The notes: generated by a model from the letters alone, not told the origin. 6,784 nt of DNA from Sphingomonas sp. (GCA_013812805.1 JACCSV010000285.1:1-6784), one strand, 5' to 3'. Positions 1 to 5,871 are shown, numbered from the stretch's first letter. Translations and numbers: made by a program.

Positions 1-605
1 GGCGCGACATTGTCGAAGGTCAGGCCGTGGCCGGCGTGCGGCTCGATCCCGTTCTTGGCGGCCAAAGCTGCGCAATCTGTAATCCGCTTGAGCTCCTCGG
101 TCCGCTCCTCCCCCTCGAGATTGGCGAAGCGGCCGGTGTGGAACTCGACCACCGGCGCGCCGAGGCGCAAGGCGGCTTCGACCTGCCGTTCGGAGGGTTC
201 GATGAACAGGCTCACCCGGATGTTCGCGGAGGACAGACGGCTGACGTAATAGGCCAGGTGGTTGTGCTGGCCGGCGGCGTCGAGGCCGCCTTCGGTGGTG
301 CGCTCCTCGCGCTTTTCGGGGACGATGCAGGCGGCGCGCGGGCGGTGCGCGAGCGCGATCTCGAGCATCTCCTCGGTCGCCGCCATCTCCAGGTTTAGCG
401 GCAGGTCGATCTGCGCCATCAGCCGGTCGATGTCGTCATCGGTGATGTGCCGCCGGTCTTCGCGCAGGTGGGCGGTGATGCCGTCGGCGCCGGCGGCAGC
501 GGCGATCAGCGCCGCGCGAACCGGGTCCGGATGGTCGCCGCCGCGCGCATTCCGGATGGTCGCGACGTGGTCGATATTGACGCCCAGGCGCAGCCGTTGA
601 GTCAC
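1..605 (-). CDS. pdxJ: Pyridoxine 5'-phosphate synthase PdxJ (3' end beyond window)
   Basis: PdxJ condenses 3-amino-2-oxopropyl phosphate with 1-deoxy-D-xylulose 5-phosphate to make pyridoxine 5'-phosphate, the last ring-forming step of the DXP-dependent vitamin B6 pathway in the cytoplasm. Read on the minus strand, the frame is open for 201 codons from GTG at 605-603 to the window edge. It shows the family's N-terminal motif NIDHVATIRNARGG (residues 10-23), then TAHLREDRRHI (44-54, with His46), LNLEM (70-74, with Glu73), and a C-terminal HAGHGL (190-195, with His193), which match the conserved active-site positions of PdxJ. The family is about 240-250 residues, so some 40-50 residues are missing to the left. 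GTG is chosen as the start because the conserved segment begins within ten residues and the codon overlaps the pyrE stop (GTGA), implying translational coupling. The plus-strand open frames across this stretch are shadows of it. Confidence 0.95.
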   Translation of the reverse strand, partial: MTQRLRLGVNIDHVATIRNARGGDHPDPVRAALIAAAAGADGITAHLREDRRHITDDDIDRLMAQIDLPLNLEMAATEEMLEIALAHRPRAACIVPEKREERTTEGGLDAAGQHNHLAYYVSRLSSANIRVSLFIEPSERQVEAALRLGAPVVEFHTGRFANLEGEERTEELKRITDCAALAAKNGIEPHAGHGLTFDNVA

Positions 606-1186
606 GCCTCGGCGCGGCTCCCGGGCTTCACCGGGGGAAGCGCGGCAAGCTCTGGTGGAAGCGAGTCGGCTTCATAAGCCGGGACATCGATCCTGATCAG
701 CGCCGTGTACGGCACGCCAAGGTCGGCGCTGCCGTTGGAACGATCTACCAGCGAAGCCGCCGCAATGACCTGGCCACCCGCTTGTTCGATTGCGGCGATC
801 GCCTCGCGCGACGACAGGCCGGTGGTGACCACGTCTTCAACCAGCAACACCCGCTGGCCGGGTTCGAGCGAGAAGCCGCGGCGGAATTCGAAACGTCCGT
901 CCGGCCGCTCGACGAACAGCGCCGGCTTGCCGAGGGCCCGGCCCATCTCGTGGCCAATGATCACCCCGCCCATCGCTGGAGAGACCACGACGTCGGCATT
1001 GCGGCGGACGTCGGTCGGCAGCTTTTCAGCAAGCGCGCCCGCCACCCGCTCCGCCCGGCGCGGGTCCATCAGCAGCCGGGCGCATTGCAAGTATCGGGGG
1101 CTGCGGAGGCCCGAGGAGAGGATGAAATGCCCTTCGAGCAGCGCGTCAGCGGTGCGGAATTCCTGGAGGATCTCGTCGTCGGTCAT
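602..1186 (-). CDS. pyrE: Orotate phosphoribosyltransferase PyrE
   Basis: PyrE transfers the phosphoribosyl group of PRPP to orotate, giving orotidine 5'-monophosphate in de novo pyrimidine synthesis (cytoplasm). The 194-residue protein from ATG at 1186-1184 (MTDDEILQEF) has normal length for the family. Visible features are the N-terminal FILSSGLRSPRYLQCARLL segment (21-39), typical of orotate phosphoribosyltransferases, the SPAMGGVIIGHEMGR block (69-83), the ERPDGRFEFRRGF loop (93-105), and the PRPP-binding motif VLLVEDVVTTG (113-123) characteristic of type I phosphoribosyltransferases. The flexible loop carries arginines and no lysine, unlike the enterobacterial enzyme; this may be a subfamily trait. 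The frame stays open far upstream to 1711, but that extension runs antisense through the coxB start and has no PyrE homology, so the inner ATG is used. Only a weak Shine-Dalgarno (GGAA) precedes it. pdxJ follows with a 4-base overlap, and coxB is divergent. Confidence 0.95.
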   Translation of the reverse strand: MTDDEILQEFRTADALLEGHFILSSGLRSPRYLQCARLLMDPRRAERVAGALAEKLPTDVRRNADVVVSPAMGGVIIGHEMGRALGKPALFVERPDGRFEFRRGFSLEPGQRVLLVEDVVTTGLSSREAIAAIEQAGGQVIAAASLVDRSNGSADLGVPYTALIRIDVPAYEADSLPPELAALPPVKPGSRAEA

Positions 1187-1201
1187 GCCTGTTCCACACC
1201 C

Positions 1202-1232
1202 GCTCGCAACGAGCGCGCAATAGGCGCGCAAC
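1202..1232. repeat. Three tandem GCKCGCAAY units with exact 11-bp period
   Basis: The 9-base units GCTCGCAAC (1202-1210), GCGCGCAAT (1213-1221) and GCGCGCAAC (1224-1232) are each separated by 2 bases, so equivalent positions fall on nearly the same face of the helix. A further GCGCAA lies out of phase at 1251-1256. The array sits between the pyrE start codon and the candidate coxB promoter. It could be a direct-repeat operator for a regulator binding in tandem. In GC-rich DNA a chance origin is possible, and no regulator is identified. Confidence 0.5.
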
Positions 1233-1245
1233 GCCGCTGCTTCAA
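1217..1245 (-). promoter_or_regulatory. Weak candidate sigma-70-like promoter for pyrE-pdxJ
   Basis: On the minus strand TTGAAG (1245-1240) and TATTGC (1222-1217) are separated by 17 bases, with the -10 element about 30 bases before the pyrE ATG. The -35 is fair, but the -10 matches only the first three consensus bases and lacks the final T, so this is tentative. It overlaps the 11-bp-period repeat at 1202-1232, so a protein bound there would be placed to affect it. Confidence 0.25.
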
Positions 1246-1247
1246 CT

Positions 1248-1257
1248 CTTGCGCAAG
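1248..1257. promoter_or_regulatory. Perfect 10-bp palindrome CTTGCGCAAG
   Basis: This self-complementary 10-mer lies in the pyrE/coxB intergenic region, 16 bases upstream of the candidate coxB -35 box. Symmetry of this size suits a dimeric repressor or activator half-site pair. I cannot assign it to a known regulator, and a palindrome of this length can arise by chance. Confidence 0.3.
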
Positions 1258-1259
1258 TG

Positions 1260-1274
1260 AGCCGCAGAGCGGCT
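1260..1274. repeat. Inverted repeat AGCCGC-AGA-GCGGCT abutting the coxB -35
   Basis: A perfect 6-bp stem with a 3-base loop, whose right arm ends on the first T of the proposed -35 hexamer TTGAGG (1274-1279). It has no T-tract, and transcription from the proposed coxB promoter would not include it, so an RNA terminator role for coxB is unlikely. A DNA operator overlapping the promoter is the better guess. Confidence 0.35.
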
Positions 1275-1302
1275 TGAGGGCTGCAGAACCCGCGCCTATA
1301 AG
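1274..1302 (+). promoter_or_regulatory. Candidate sigma-70-like promoter for coxBA
   Basis: TTGAGG (1274-1279) and TATAAG (1297-1302) are separated by exactly 17 bases. TATAAG matches five of six -10 consensus bases and TTGAGG keeps the key TTGA. Transcription would begin near 1309, leaving a leader of about 58 bases before the coxB ATG at 1367. It is the best promoter-like match I found in the window. Confidence 0.55.
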
Positions 1303-1366
1303 GCCGCCCAACTCGGGTCCCCTCTTGGGCGAATCTCCCGAAAAACCCACTGTTACCGGGGTAAAG

Positions 1367-2515
1367 ATGAAACGGATTGGATGGGCGATTGCCCTTGCCG
1401 CGGCCTTCCTCACACCTGCCGCCGCGCAGGAGCCCGCAAACTCGAGCGCGCAAGGCAGCGCTGCGCAAGGCAATGCAATGGCGGCCGACCCGTCCGGAAC
1501 TGGTGGACCGGCGCAGGTTGCAAGCGGGGCGGCCGGCAATCCGACCATCGCACAGCCGGTCAGCGAGACCGGCGCCAACACCCTGCCCGCCGCTCCGACC
1601 ACGGCGCCGTTCACCTATGCGGCGCCGACGCAGGGCGTGGGCGCGCCCGACGGCCGCATGGGCGTACAGGAGCAGGTGACCGAGGTCGGCCGCTATGCCG
1701 CAAACTTTCACGATCGCTGGCTACTGCTGCTCTGCGCAGTGATCAGCCTCGTCGTCCTGGCGCTGCTGCTGTACGCGATCGTCCGCTTCCGCCGCGGCGC
1801 CAACCCGACGCCGTCGCGCACCTCGCACAATACGCTGGTTGAGGTGCTTTGGACGGTCATCCCCGTGCTGATCCTGGTCGCGATCGCGGTGCCGTCGATC
1901 CGGCTGATGAAGCGGCAATATTCACCGCCGCCGGCCGACGTAACAATCAAGGTGATCGGCAACCAGTGGTACTGGACCTATCAATATCCGGACCACGGCG
2001 GCTTCGAGGTCGTCTCCAACATGCTCAAGGAGGCCGGCGACCCGACGCTGTCGGCCGGCCAGCGAACTCGGACCGACGCCGACGGCCCGCCGCTGCTTGC
2101 CGTCGACGAGCGGCTGGTGGTCCCCGTCGGCCAGGTCGTGAAGTTCCTGGTCACGTCCAACGACGTAATGCACGCATTCGGTGTGCCCGCTTTCTGGACC
2201 AAAATCGACGCCAATCCAGGGATGATCAACGAGACCTGGGCGAAGGTTGACCGGCCGGGCGTCTATTTCGGGCACTGCTATGAGCTGTGCGGAGCGCGCC
2301 ACGCTTACATGCCGATAGCCGTCGAGGCCGTGCCGCCGGCGCAGTTCGCCGCCTGGGTAGCGTCCAAGGGCGGTGCCATGCCGGGCACGAAGCCGGCCGC
2401 GGCGCCAGCGCCGACTCCCGCCACTGCTGCAGCGCCGCAGGCCACCGGGACGCCGCCCGCTGCGCAGCCTGCTGCTCCGACCCCCGGCGCCGCCAACCGC
2501 GCCACCTCGAATTAA
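1367..2515 (+). CDS. coxB: Cytochrome c oxidase subunit II (CuA subunit) CoxB
   Basis: CoxB accepts electrons from cytochrome c at its periplasmic binuclear CuA centre and passes them to heme a in CoxA. The 382-residue protein starts MKRIGWAIAL with a signal-peptide-like stretch ending near AAA-QE (residue 20). A low-complexity Ala/Pro/Gly/Gln-rich region follows (about 21-98), then two membrane helices (about 117-139 and 156-178). The periplasmic cupredoxin domain has the aromatic QWYWTYQY motif (200-207) that relays electrons, and the complete CuA ligand set: His269 (DVMHAFGVP), then Cys304, Glu306, Cys308, His312 and Met315 in CYELCGARHAYMP. An Ala/Pro-rich tail runs from about 341 to 382. 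The open frame extends upstream to 782 but that part is antisense to pyrE; ATG 1367 is preferred because it begins the signal peptide. The ribosome-binding sequence (GGGGTAAAG) is weak. coxA follows 22 bases downstream, so the two are probably co-transcribed. Confidence 0.97.
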   Translation: MKRIGWAIALAAAFLTPAAAQEPANSSAQGSAAQGNAMAADPSGTGGPAQVASGAAGNPTIAQPVSETGANTLPAAPTTAPFTYAAPTQGVGAPDGRMGVQEQVTEVGRYAANFHDRWLLLLCAVISLVVLALLLYAIVRFRRGANPTPSRTSHNTLVEVLWTVIPVLILVAIAVPSIRLMKRQYSPPPADVTIKVIGNQWYWTYQYPDHGGFEVVSNMLKEAGDPTLSAGQRTRTDADGPPLLAVDERLVVPVGQVVKFLVTSNDVMHAFGVPAFWTKIDANPGMINETWAKVDRPGVYFGHCYELCGARHAYMPIAVEAVPPAQFAAWVASKGGAMPGTKPAAAPAPTPATAAAPQATGTPPAAQPAAPTPGAANRATSN

Positions 2516-2537
2516 GCTAACTCGAAAGCACCGACCA

Positions 2538-4217
2538 ATGAGCACCACTCCAGCAAACGCTCTGCCACTGGAAGCCGCCCCCGAGGCGCATCCGGCCGAG
2601 CATCACGAAGACCACAGGCCCGGCTTCTTCACCCGCTGGTTCATGTCGACGAACCACAAGGACATCGGCACGCTCTATCTGATCTTCGCGATCATCGCCG
2701 GGATCATCGGCGGGGCGATCTCGGGCGTCATGCGCGCCGAGCTGATGGAGCCCGGCATCCAGGTGATCAACCAGGGCTGGCCGCTCGGGCCCGGCACCGG
2801 CAACTTCGACGAATGGGGGCATCACTGGAACGTGCTGATCACCGCCCACGGCCTGATCATGGTGTTCTTCATGGTGATGCCGGCGATGATCGGCGGGTTC
2901 GGCAACTGGTTCGTTCCGCTGATGATCGGGGCGCCGGACATGGCGTTCCCGCGGATGAACAACATCAGCTTCTGGCTGCTCGTCCCCGCCTTCATCCTGC
3001 TGTTGGGCTCAGCATTTGTGTCCGGCGGTAGCGGTTACGGCGCCGGCACCGGCTGGACCGTCTATGCGCCGCTTTCGACGTCCGGGTCAGCAGGGCCTGC
3101 GGTCGACATGGCGATCTTCTCCCTCCACCTCGCCGGCGCCAGCTCGATCCTCGGGGCGATCAACTTCATCACCACCATCTTCAACATGCGCGCTCCGGGC
3201 ATGACGCTGCACAAAATGCCGCTGTTCGTGTGGTCGGTGCTGGTCACCGCTTTCCTGCTGCTGCTGGCGCTGCCGGTCCTCGCGGGCGCTATCACCATGC
3301 TCCTGACCGACCGCAACTTCGGCACCACCTTCTTCGACGCCTCGGGCGGCGGCGACCCGGTGCTCTACCAGCATCTGTTCTGGTTCTTCGGCCACCCCGA
3401 GGTCTACATCATGATCCTGCCCGGCTTCGGGATGGTCAGCCAGGTGGTCTCGACCTTCAGCCGCAAGCCGGTGTTCGGCTATCTCGGCATGGCTTACGCT
3501 ATGGTCGCGATCGGCGTCGTCGGCTTCGTCGTCTGGGCGCACCACATGTTCACCACCGGAATGAGCCTCGACACCAAGATGTACTTCACCGCCGCGACGA
3601 TGATCATCGCGGTCCCCACCGGCGTGAAGATTTTCAGCTGGATCGCGACCATGTGGGGCGGCTCGCTGACTTTCGAGACGCCGATGCTGTGGGCGATCGG
3701 CTTCATCTTCCTGTTCACCGTCGGCGGCGTCACCGGCGTCGTGCTCGCCAACGGCGGCATCGATACCTACATGCACGACACTTATTACGTCGTTGCGCAC
3801 TTCCACTACGTGCTGAGCCTCGGCGCGGTGTTCGGTATCTTCGCCGGCTTCTATTACTGGTTCGGCAAGATGTGGGGGAAGATGTACAACGAGTTCCTCG
3901 GCAAGGTGCACTTCTTCATGATGTTCATCGGTGTGAACATGGTGTTCTTCCCGCAGCACTTTCTGGGCCTCGACGGAATGCCGCGGCGAATCGCCGACTA
4001 TCCGCCGGCGTTCGCCGATTGGAACTGGTGGTCGACCGTCGGCTACATGATCACGGCGGCCAGCATGCTTGTGTTCTTCGTCAACATCTTCTGGTCGCTC
4101 GCGGCGGGGAAGAAGGCCCCGGCCAATTACTGGGGCCAGGGTGCGACGACGCTCGAATGGACGCTGCCGAGCCCGCCGCCGTTCCACCAGTTCTCGACCC
4201 TGCCGAAAATCGACTAG
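2538..4217 (+). CDS. coxA: Cytochrome c oxidase subunit I, aa3 type (A1) CoxA
   Basis: CoxA is the 12-helix inner-membrane catalytic subunit that reduces O2 to water at the heme a3-CuB centre and pumps protons. The 559-residue product is full length. From the family pattern the heme a ligands are His104 (TAHGLIM) and His423, the heme a3 ligand is His421 (VVAHFHYV), and CuB is bound by His286, His335 and His336 (HPEVY and VWAHHMF). Tyr290 would be cross-linked to His286. Proton-pathway residues of the A1 subfamily are present: Asp134 and Asn141 (APDMAFPRMN) plus Glu288 for the D-pathway, and Lys364 (TGVKIF) for the K-pathway. Each lies ten positions after its well-known Paracoccus denitrificans counterpart. 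A polar His/Glu-rich cytoplasmic N-terminus (residues 11-27) precedes FFTRWFMSTNHKDIG. ATG 2538 is chosen over the longer frame from 2373, which overlaps the coxB tail. Heme A from the CtaB route and copper from CtaG would both be needed. Confidence 0.98.
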   Translation: MSTTPANALPLEAAPEAHPAEHHEDHRPGFFTRWFMSTNHKDIGTLYLIFAIIAGIIGGAISGVMRAELMEPGIQVINQGWPLGPGTGNFDEWGHHWNVLITAHGLIMVFFMVMPAMIGGFGNWFVPLMIGAPDMAFPRMNNISFWLLVPAFILLLGSAFVSGGSGYGAGTGWTVYAPLSTSGSAGPAVDMAIFSLHLAGASSILGAINFITTIFNMRAPGMTLHKMPLFVWSVLVTAFLLLLALPVLAGAITMLLTDRNFGTTFFDASGGGDPVLYQHLFWFFGHPEVYIMILPGFGMVSQVVSTFSRKPVFGYLGMAYAMVAIGVVGFVVWAHHMFTTGMSLDTKMYFTAATMIIAVPTGVKIFSWIATMWGGSLTFETPMLWAIGFIFLFTVGGVTGVVLANGGIDTYMHDTYYVVAHFHYVLSLGAVFGIFAGFYYWFGKMWGKMYNEFLGKVHFFMMFIGVNMVFFPQHFLGLDGMPRRIADYPPAFADWNWWSTVGYMITAASMLVFFVNIFWSLAAGKKAPANYWGQGATTLEWTLPSPPPFHQFSTLPKID

Positions 4218-4241
4218 GGCGCTAACCGCATTCAGCGACGC

Positions 4242-4258
4242 CGCGGATTCACTCCGCG
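4242..4258. terminator. GC-rich hairpin between convergent coxA and ppi
   Basis: CGCGGA (4242-4247) and TCCGCG (4253-4258) form a perfect 6-bp stem with a 5-base loop in the 55-base gap between the coxA stop and the stop of the opposing isomerase gene. A competing outer pairing, TCAGCG (4232-4237) with CGCTGA (4257-4262), is also possible. Position and symmetry suit a bidirectional terminator, but neither side has a T-run, so intrinsic termination is doubtful. Confidence 0.3.
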
Positions 4259-4272
4259 CTGATCGCCGCCGA

Positions 4273-4869
4273 CTATTCTCGTTCAGCCTTGCGGATCTTC
4301 ACCACCGGCTCCAGCATCTGGCCCCGCATCACGCCTTCGCCCTTGGTCGCCGACACCGGCGAGGCAAGAATCGCCTTCACCACGTCCATGCCTTCGATCA
4401 CTCGGCCAAAGGCGGCGAAGCTGTCGTCGAAGGACGGGCTGTCAGTGACGAGGATGAAGAAATCCGAGCGGGCGGTGCCGGGGCCCGCGCTTGCCATGGA
4501 GACGGTGCCGACGACATGCGTGATGCCGGTCTTGGCCACCGGCTCATGCTCGATCGCCGGGTACAGCTTGCGCGAATCGCTGCTGACCCCGCCCTGAATC
4601 AGGCCGCCGCCCTGCGGGTAGTTCATCGCCCGGTAGAAGCCTTCGCCGTTGAGACGGCCGGCCTCGACGTAGCGAAGGAAGTTGGCGGTGGTGATCGGCG
4701 CCCGGCCGCGGTCGAGGGCCAGCACGATCCGCCCGGCGTCGGTGTCGAGCGTGACGCGGACGAGATCGTCCCTCGCGGCTTCGGCAACGGGGGGAGCGGC
4801 CTGAGGGCTTGCGACAAGCGGGGCGGACAGGATCGCGCATAGAGCGGCGATGACGATTCGGGCTTGCAT
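4273..4869 (-). CDS. Exported cyclophilin-type peptidyl-prolyl cis-trans isomerase
   Basis: Cyclophilins interconvert cis and trans peptide bonds before proline and assist folding. The 198-residue protein has an N-terminal signal peptide (MQARIVIAALCAILSAPLVA, residues 1-20, with Ala-rich cleavage options up to about 25), so it should act in the periplasm. The cyclophilin domain spans about 37-195: VTLDTDAGRIVLAL (39-52), APITTANFLRYVEAG (57-71), GFYRAM (77-82, with the catalytic-type Arg80), IQGG (91-94, with Gln92), GTVSMASAGPGTARSDFFI (121-139) and FGRVIEGMDVV (154-164). By family alignment the position of the human cyclophilin A tryptophan that binds cyclosporin is Ser146, so sensitivity would be expected to be low. 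It is convergent with coxA and divergent from ctaB, 90 bases away. It resembles PpiA/PpiB relatives but no specific symbol is assigned. A role in oxidase folding is only suggested by position. Confidence 0.93.
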   Translation of the reverse strand: MQARIVIAALCAILSAPLVASPQAAPPVAEAARDDLVRVTLDTDAGRIVLALDRGRAPITTANFLRYVEAGRLNGEGFYRAMNYPQGGGLIQGGVSSDSRKLYPAIEHEPVAKTGITHVVGTVSMASAGPGTARSDFFILVTDSPSFDDSFAAFGRVIEGMDVVKAILASPVSATKGEGVMRGQMLEPVVKIRKAERE

Positions 4870-4875
4870 TCGAAC

Positions 4876-4905
4876 ATTCTAGTCCAAGCCACCTGAACCG
4901 CCCAA
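4876..4905 (-). promoter_or_regulatory. Candidate promoter for the isomerase gene, likely leaderless
   Basis: On the minus strand TTGGGC (4905-4900) and TAGAAT (4881-4876) are separated by 18 bases. TAGAAT matches five of six -10 consensus bases. The usual distance from -10 to +1 places transcription start on or next to the A of the ATG at 4869, and there is no well-placed Shine-Dalgarno. This predicts a leaderless mRNA. Confidence 0.4.
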
Positions 4906-4923
4906 CCCTCTTGTCCAGCGGCC

Positions 4924-4953
4924 TTTTCTAGCTGCCGCCCACACCCTATAGGG
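4924..4953 (+). promoter_or_regulatory. Candidate promoter for ctaB with CCCTATAGGG palindrome
   Basis: TTTTCT (4924-4929, a poor -35) lies 17 bases before TATAGG (4947-4952), which is inside the perfect 10-bp palindrome CCCTATAGGG (4944-4953). Predicted transcription start is about 4959, one base before the ctaB GTG at 4960. The AGGG at 4950-4953 could instead act as a short Shine-Dalgarno on a transcript that starts upstream, for example by read-through from coxA. Confidence 0.3.
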
Positions 4954-4959
4954 CAGCGC

Positions 4960-5871
4960 GTGACTTCCGTGCCGCTGACCACCGACCAGACGCTTCCCGC
5001 CGACTGGCGCGATCTTTTCGCGCTGACCAAGCCGCGGGTGATGAGCCTTGTGGTCTTCACCGGGCTCGCGGGGATGCTGACCGCGCCGGTGATGCCGCCG
5101 CTGGTGATCGGTTTTACGGCGATCCTGTGCATCGCGCTCGGCGCGGGCGCAGCCGGAGCCTTGAACCAATGGTATGAGGTCGATCTGGATGCGAAGATGC
5201 GCCGCACCGCCGACCGGCCGCTACCCGCCGGCCGCCTCGATCCGCAGTCGGCGCTTCACTTTGGGGTCGGGCTTGCGGTGTTCTCGGTGATCCTGATGGA
5301 GCTTGCGACGAACTATCTAGCCGCCGGGCTGCTCGCGGCCTCGATCCTGTTCTACGTGCTGGTCTACACCGTCTGGCTCAAGCGCCGGACCGCGCAGAAC
5401 ATCGTCGTCGGCGGCGCTGCCGGGGCGTTCCCGCCACTGATCGGCTGGGTCGCCGCGACCGGCGAGTTGGCGCTTCTGCCCGTCCTGCTGTTCGCCATCA
5501 TCTTCCTTTGGACTCCGCCGCATTTCTGGGCGCTGTCGCTGTTCGTTCGCTCCGATTATGCCGCGGCCAAGGTGCCGATGCTGCCGGTGACCGCCGGTTT
5601 GCGTACCACCCGGCAACACATCGCCATCTACAGCGTCGTCATGGCCCTGGCGGCCGTGGCGCCGTGGCCGCTCGGCCTCACCGGCTTCATCTACGGCGCC
5701 GCTGCGGCGGTTCTGAGCGCCGTCTTCGTCGCGATGAGCATCGACGTTGCCCGCAACCGCGCCACCGAGCCTAGCCAGATGCGGCCTGAGAAGAGGCTGT
5801 TCGCTTTCTCGATCGTTTATCTGTTCGCGCTCTTCACCGCGCTCGTCGCCGATCGCTGGTTGCTGCCGTGA
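4960..5871 (+). CDS. ctaB: Protoheme IX farnesyltransferase (heme O synthase) CtaB
   Basis: CtaB, also called CyoE or Cox10, attaches a farnesyl group to protoheme IX to make heme O, the precursor of the heme A used by CoxA. The 303-residue protein is a polytopic membrane member of the UbiA prenyltransferase family. Its first Asp-rich motif is NQWYEVDLDAKMRRTADRP (69-87), where Asn69, Asp75 and Asp77 fit the prenyl-diphosphate/Mg2+ site. The second conserved block is YTVWLKRRTAQNIVVGGAAG (136-155), and WTPPHFWALSLF (184-195) follows. About seven to nine hydrophobic segments are visible, beginning at residue 29. The start is GTG at 4960, since no ATG precedes the conserved ALTKPRVMSLV (21-31) in frame. 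The stop TGA overlaps the next gene's GTG (GTGA at 5868-5871), so this gene, the miniprotein and ctaG are probably translationally coupled. The heme A synthase CtaA is not in this window. Confidence 0.96.
   Translation: MTSVPLTTDQTLPADWRDLFALTKPRVMSLVVFTGLAGMLTAPVMPPLVIGFTAILCIALGAGAAGALNQWYEVDLDAKMRRTADRPLPAGRLDPQSALHFGVGLAVFSVILMELATNYLAAGLLAASILFYVLVYTVWLKRRTAQNIVVGGAAGAFPPLIGWVAATGELALLPVLLFAIIFLWTPPHFWALSLFVRSDYAAAKVPMLPVTAGLRTTRQHIAIYSVVMALAAVAPWPLGLTGFIYGAAAAVLSAVFVAMSIDVARNRATEPSQMRPEKRLFAFSIVYLFALFTALVADRWLLP

Noticed and set aside
27..600. Plus-strand open frames over the left edge
   Set aside because: The minus strand of the same stretch encodes a clear PdxJ with its conserved motifs, so these are shadows.
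782..1366. In-frame upstream extension of coxB
   Set aside because: It runs antisense through pyrE and the intergenic promoter region, has no CoxB similarity, and would bury the signal peptide that starts at the ATG at 1367.
1187..1711. In-frame upstream extension of pyrE
   Set aside because: It is antisense to the beginning of coxB, and the PyrE family starts at the MTDDEILQ segment encoded from 1186.
2386..2512. Possible tandem nucleotide repeat at the coxB 3' end
   Set aside because: The Ala/Pro codons give a repetitive look, but there is no constant repeat unit or period; it is low-complexity coding sequence.
3087..4187. 366-codon open frame antisense to coxA
   Set aside because: Its translation is rich in His, Glu, Asp, Arg and Gly, as expected from the reverse complement of GC-rich membrane-protein codons. 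It resembles no family, and coxA has every catalytic residue on the other strand.
3230..4225. 331-codon plus-strand frame overlapping coxA in another frame
   Set aside because: Arg/His/Leu-rich frame-shift product of coxA with no recognisable domain; it is a composition artefact of high G+C.
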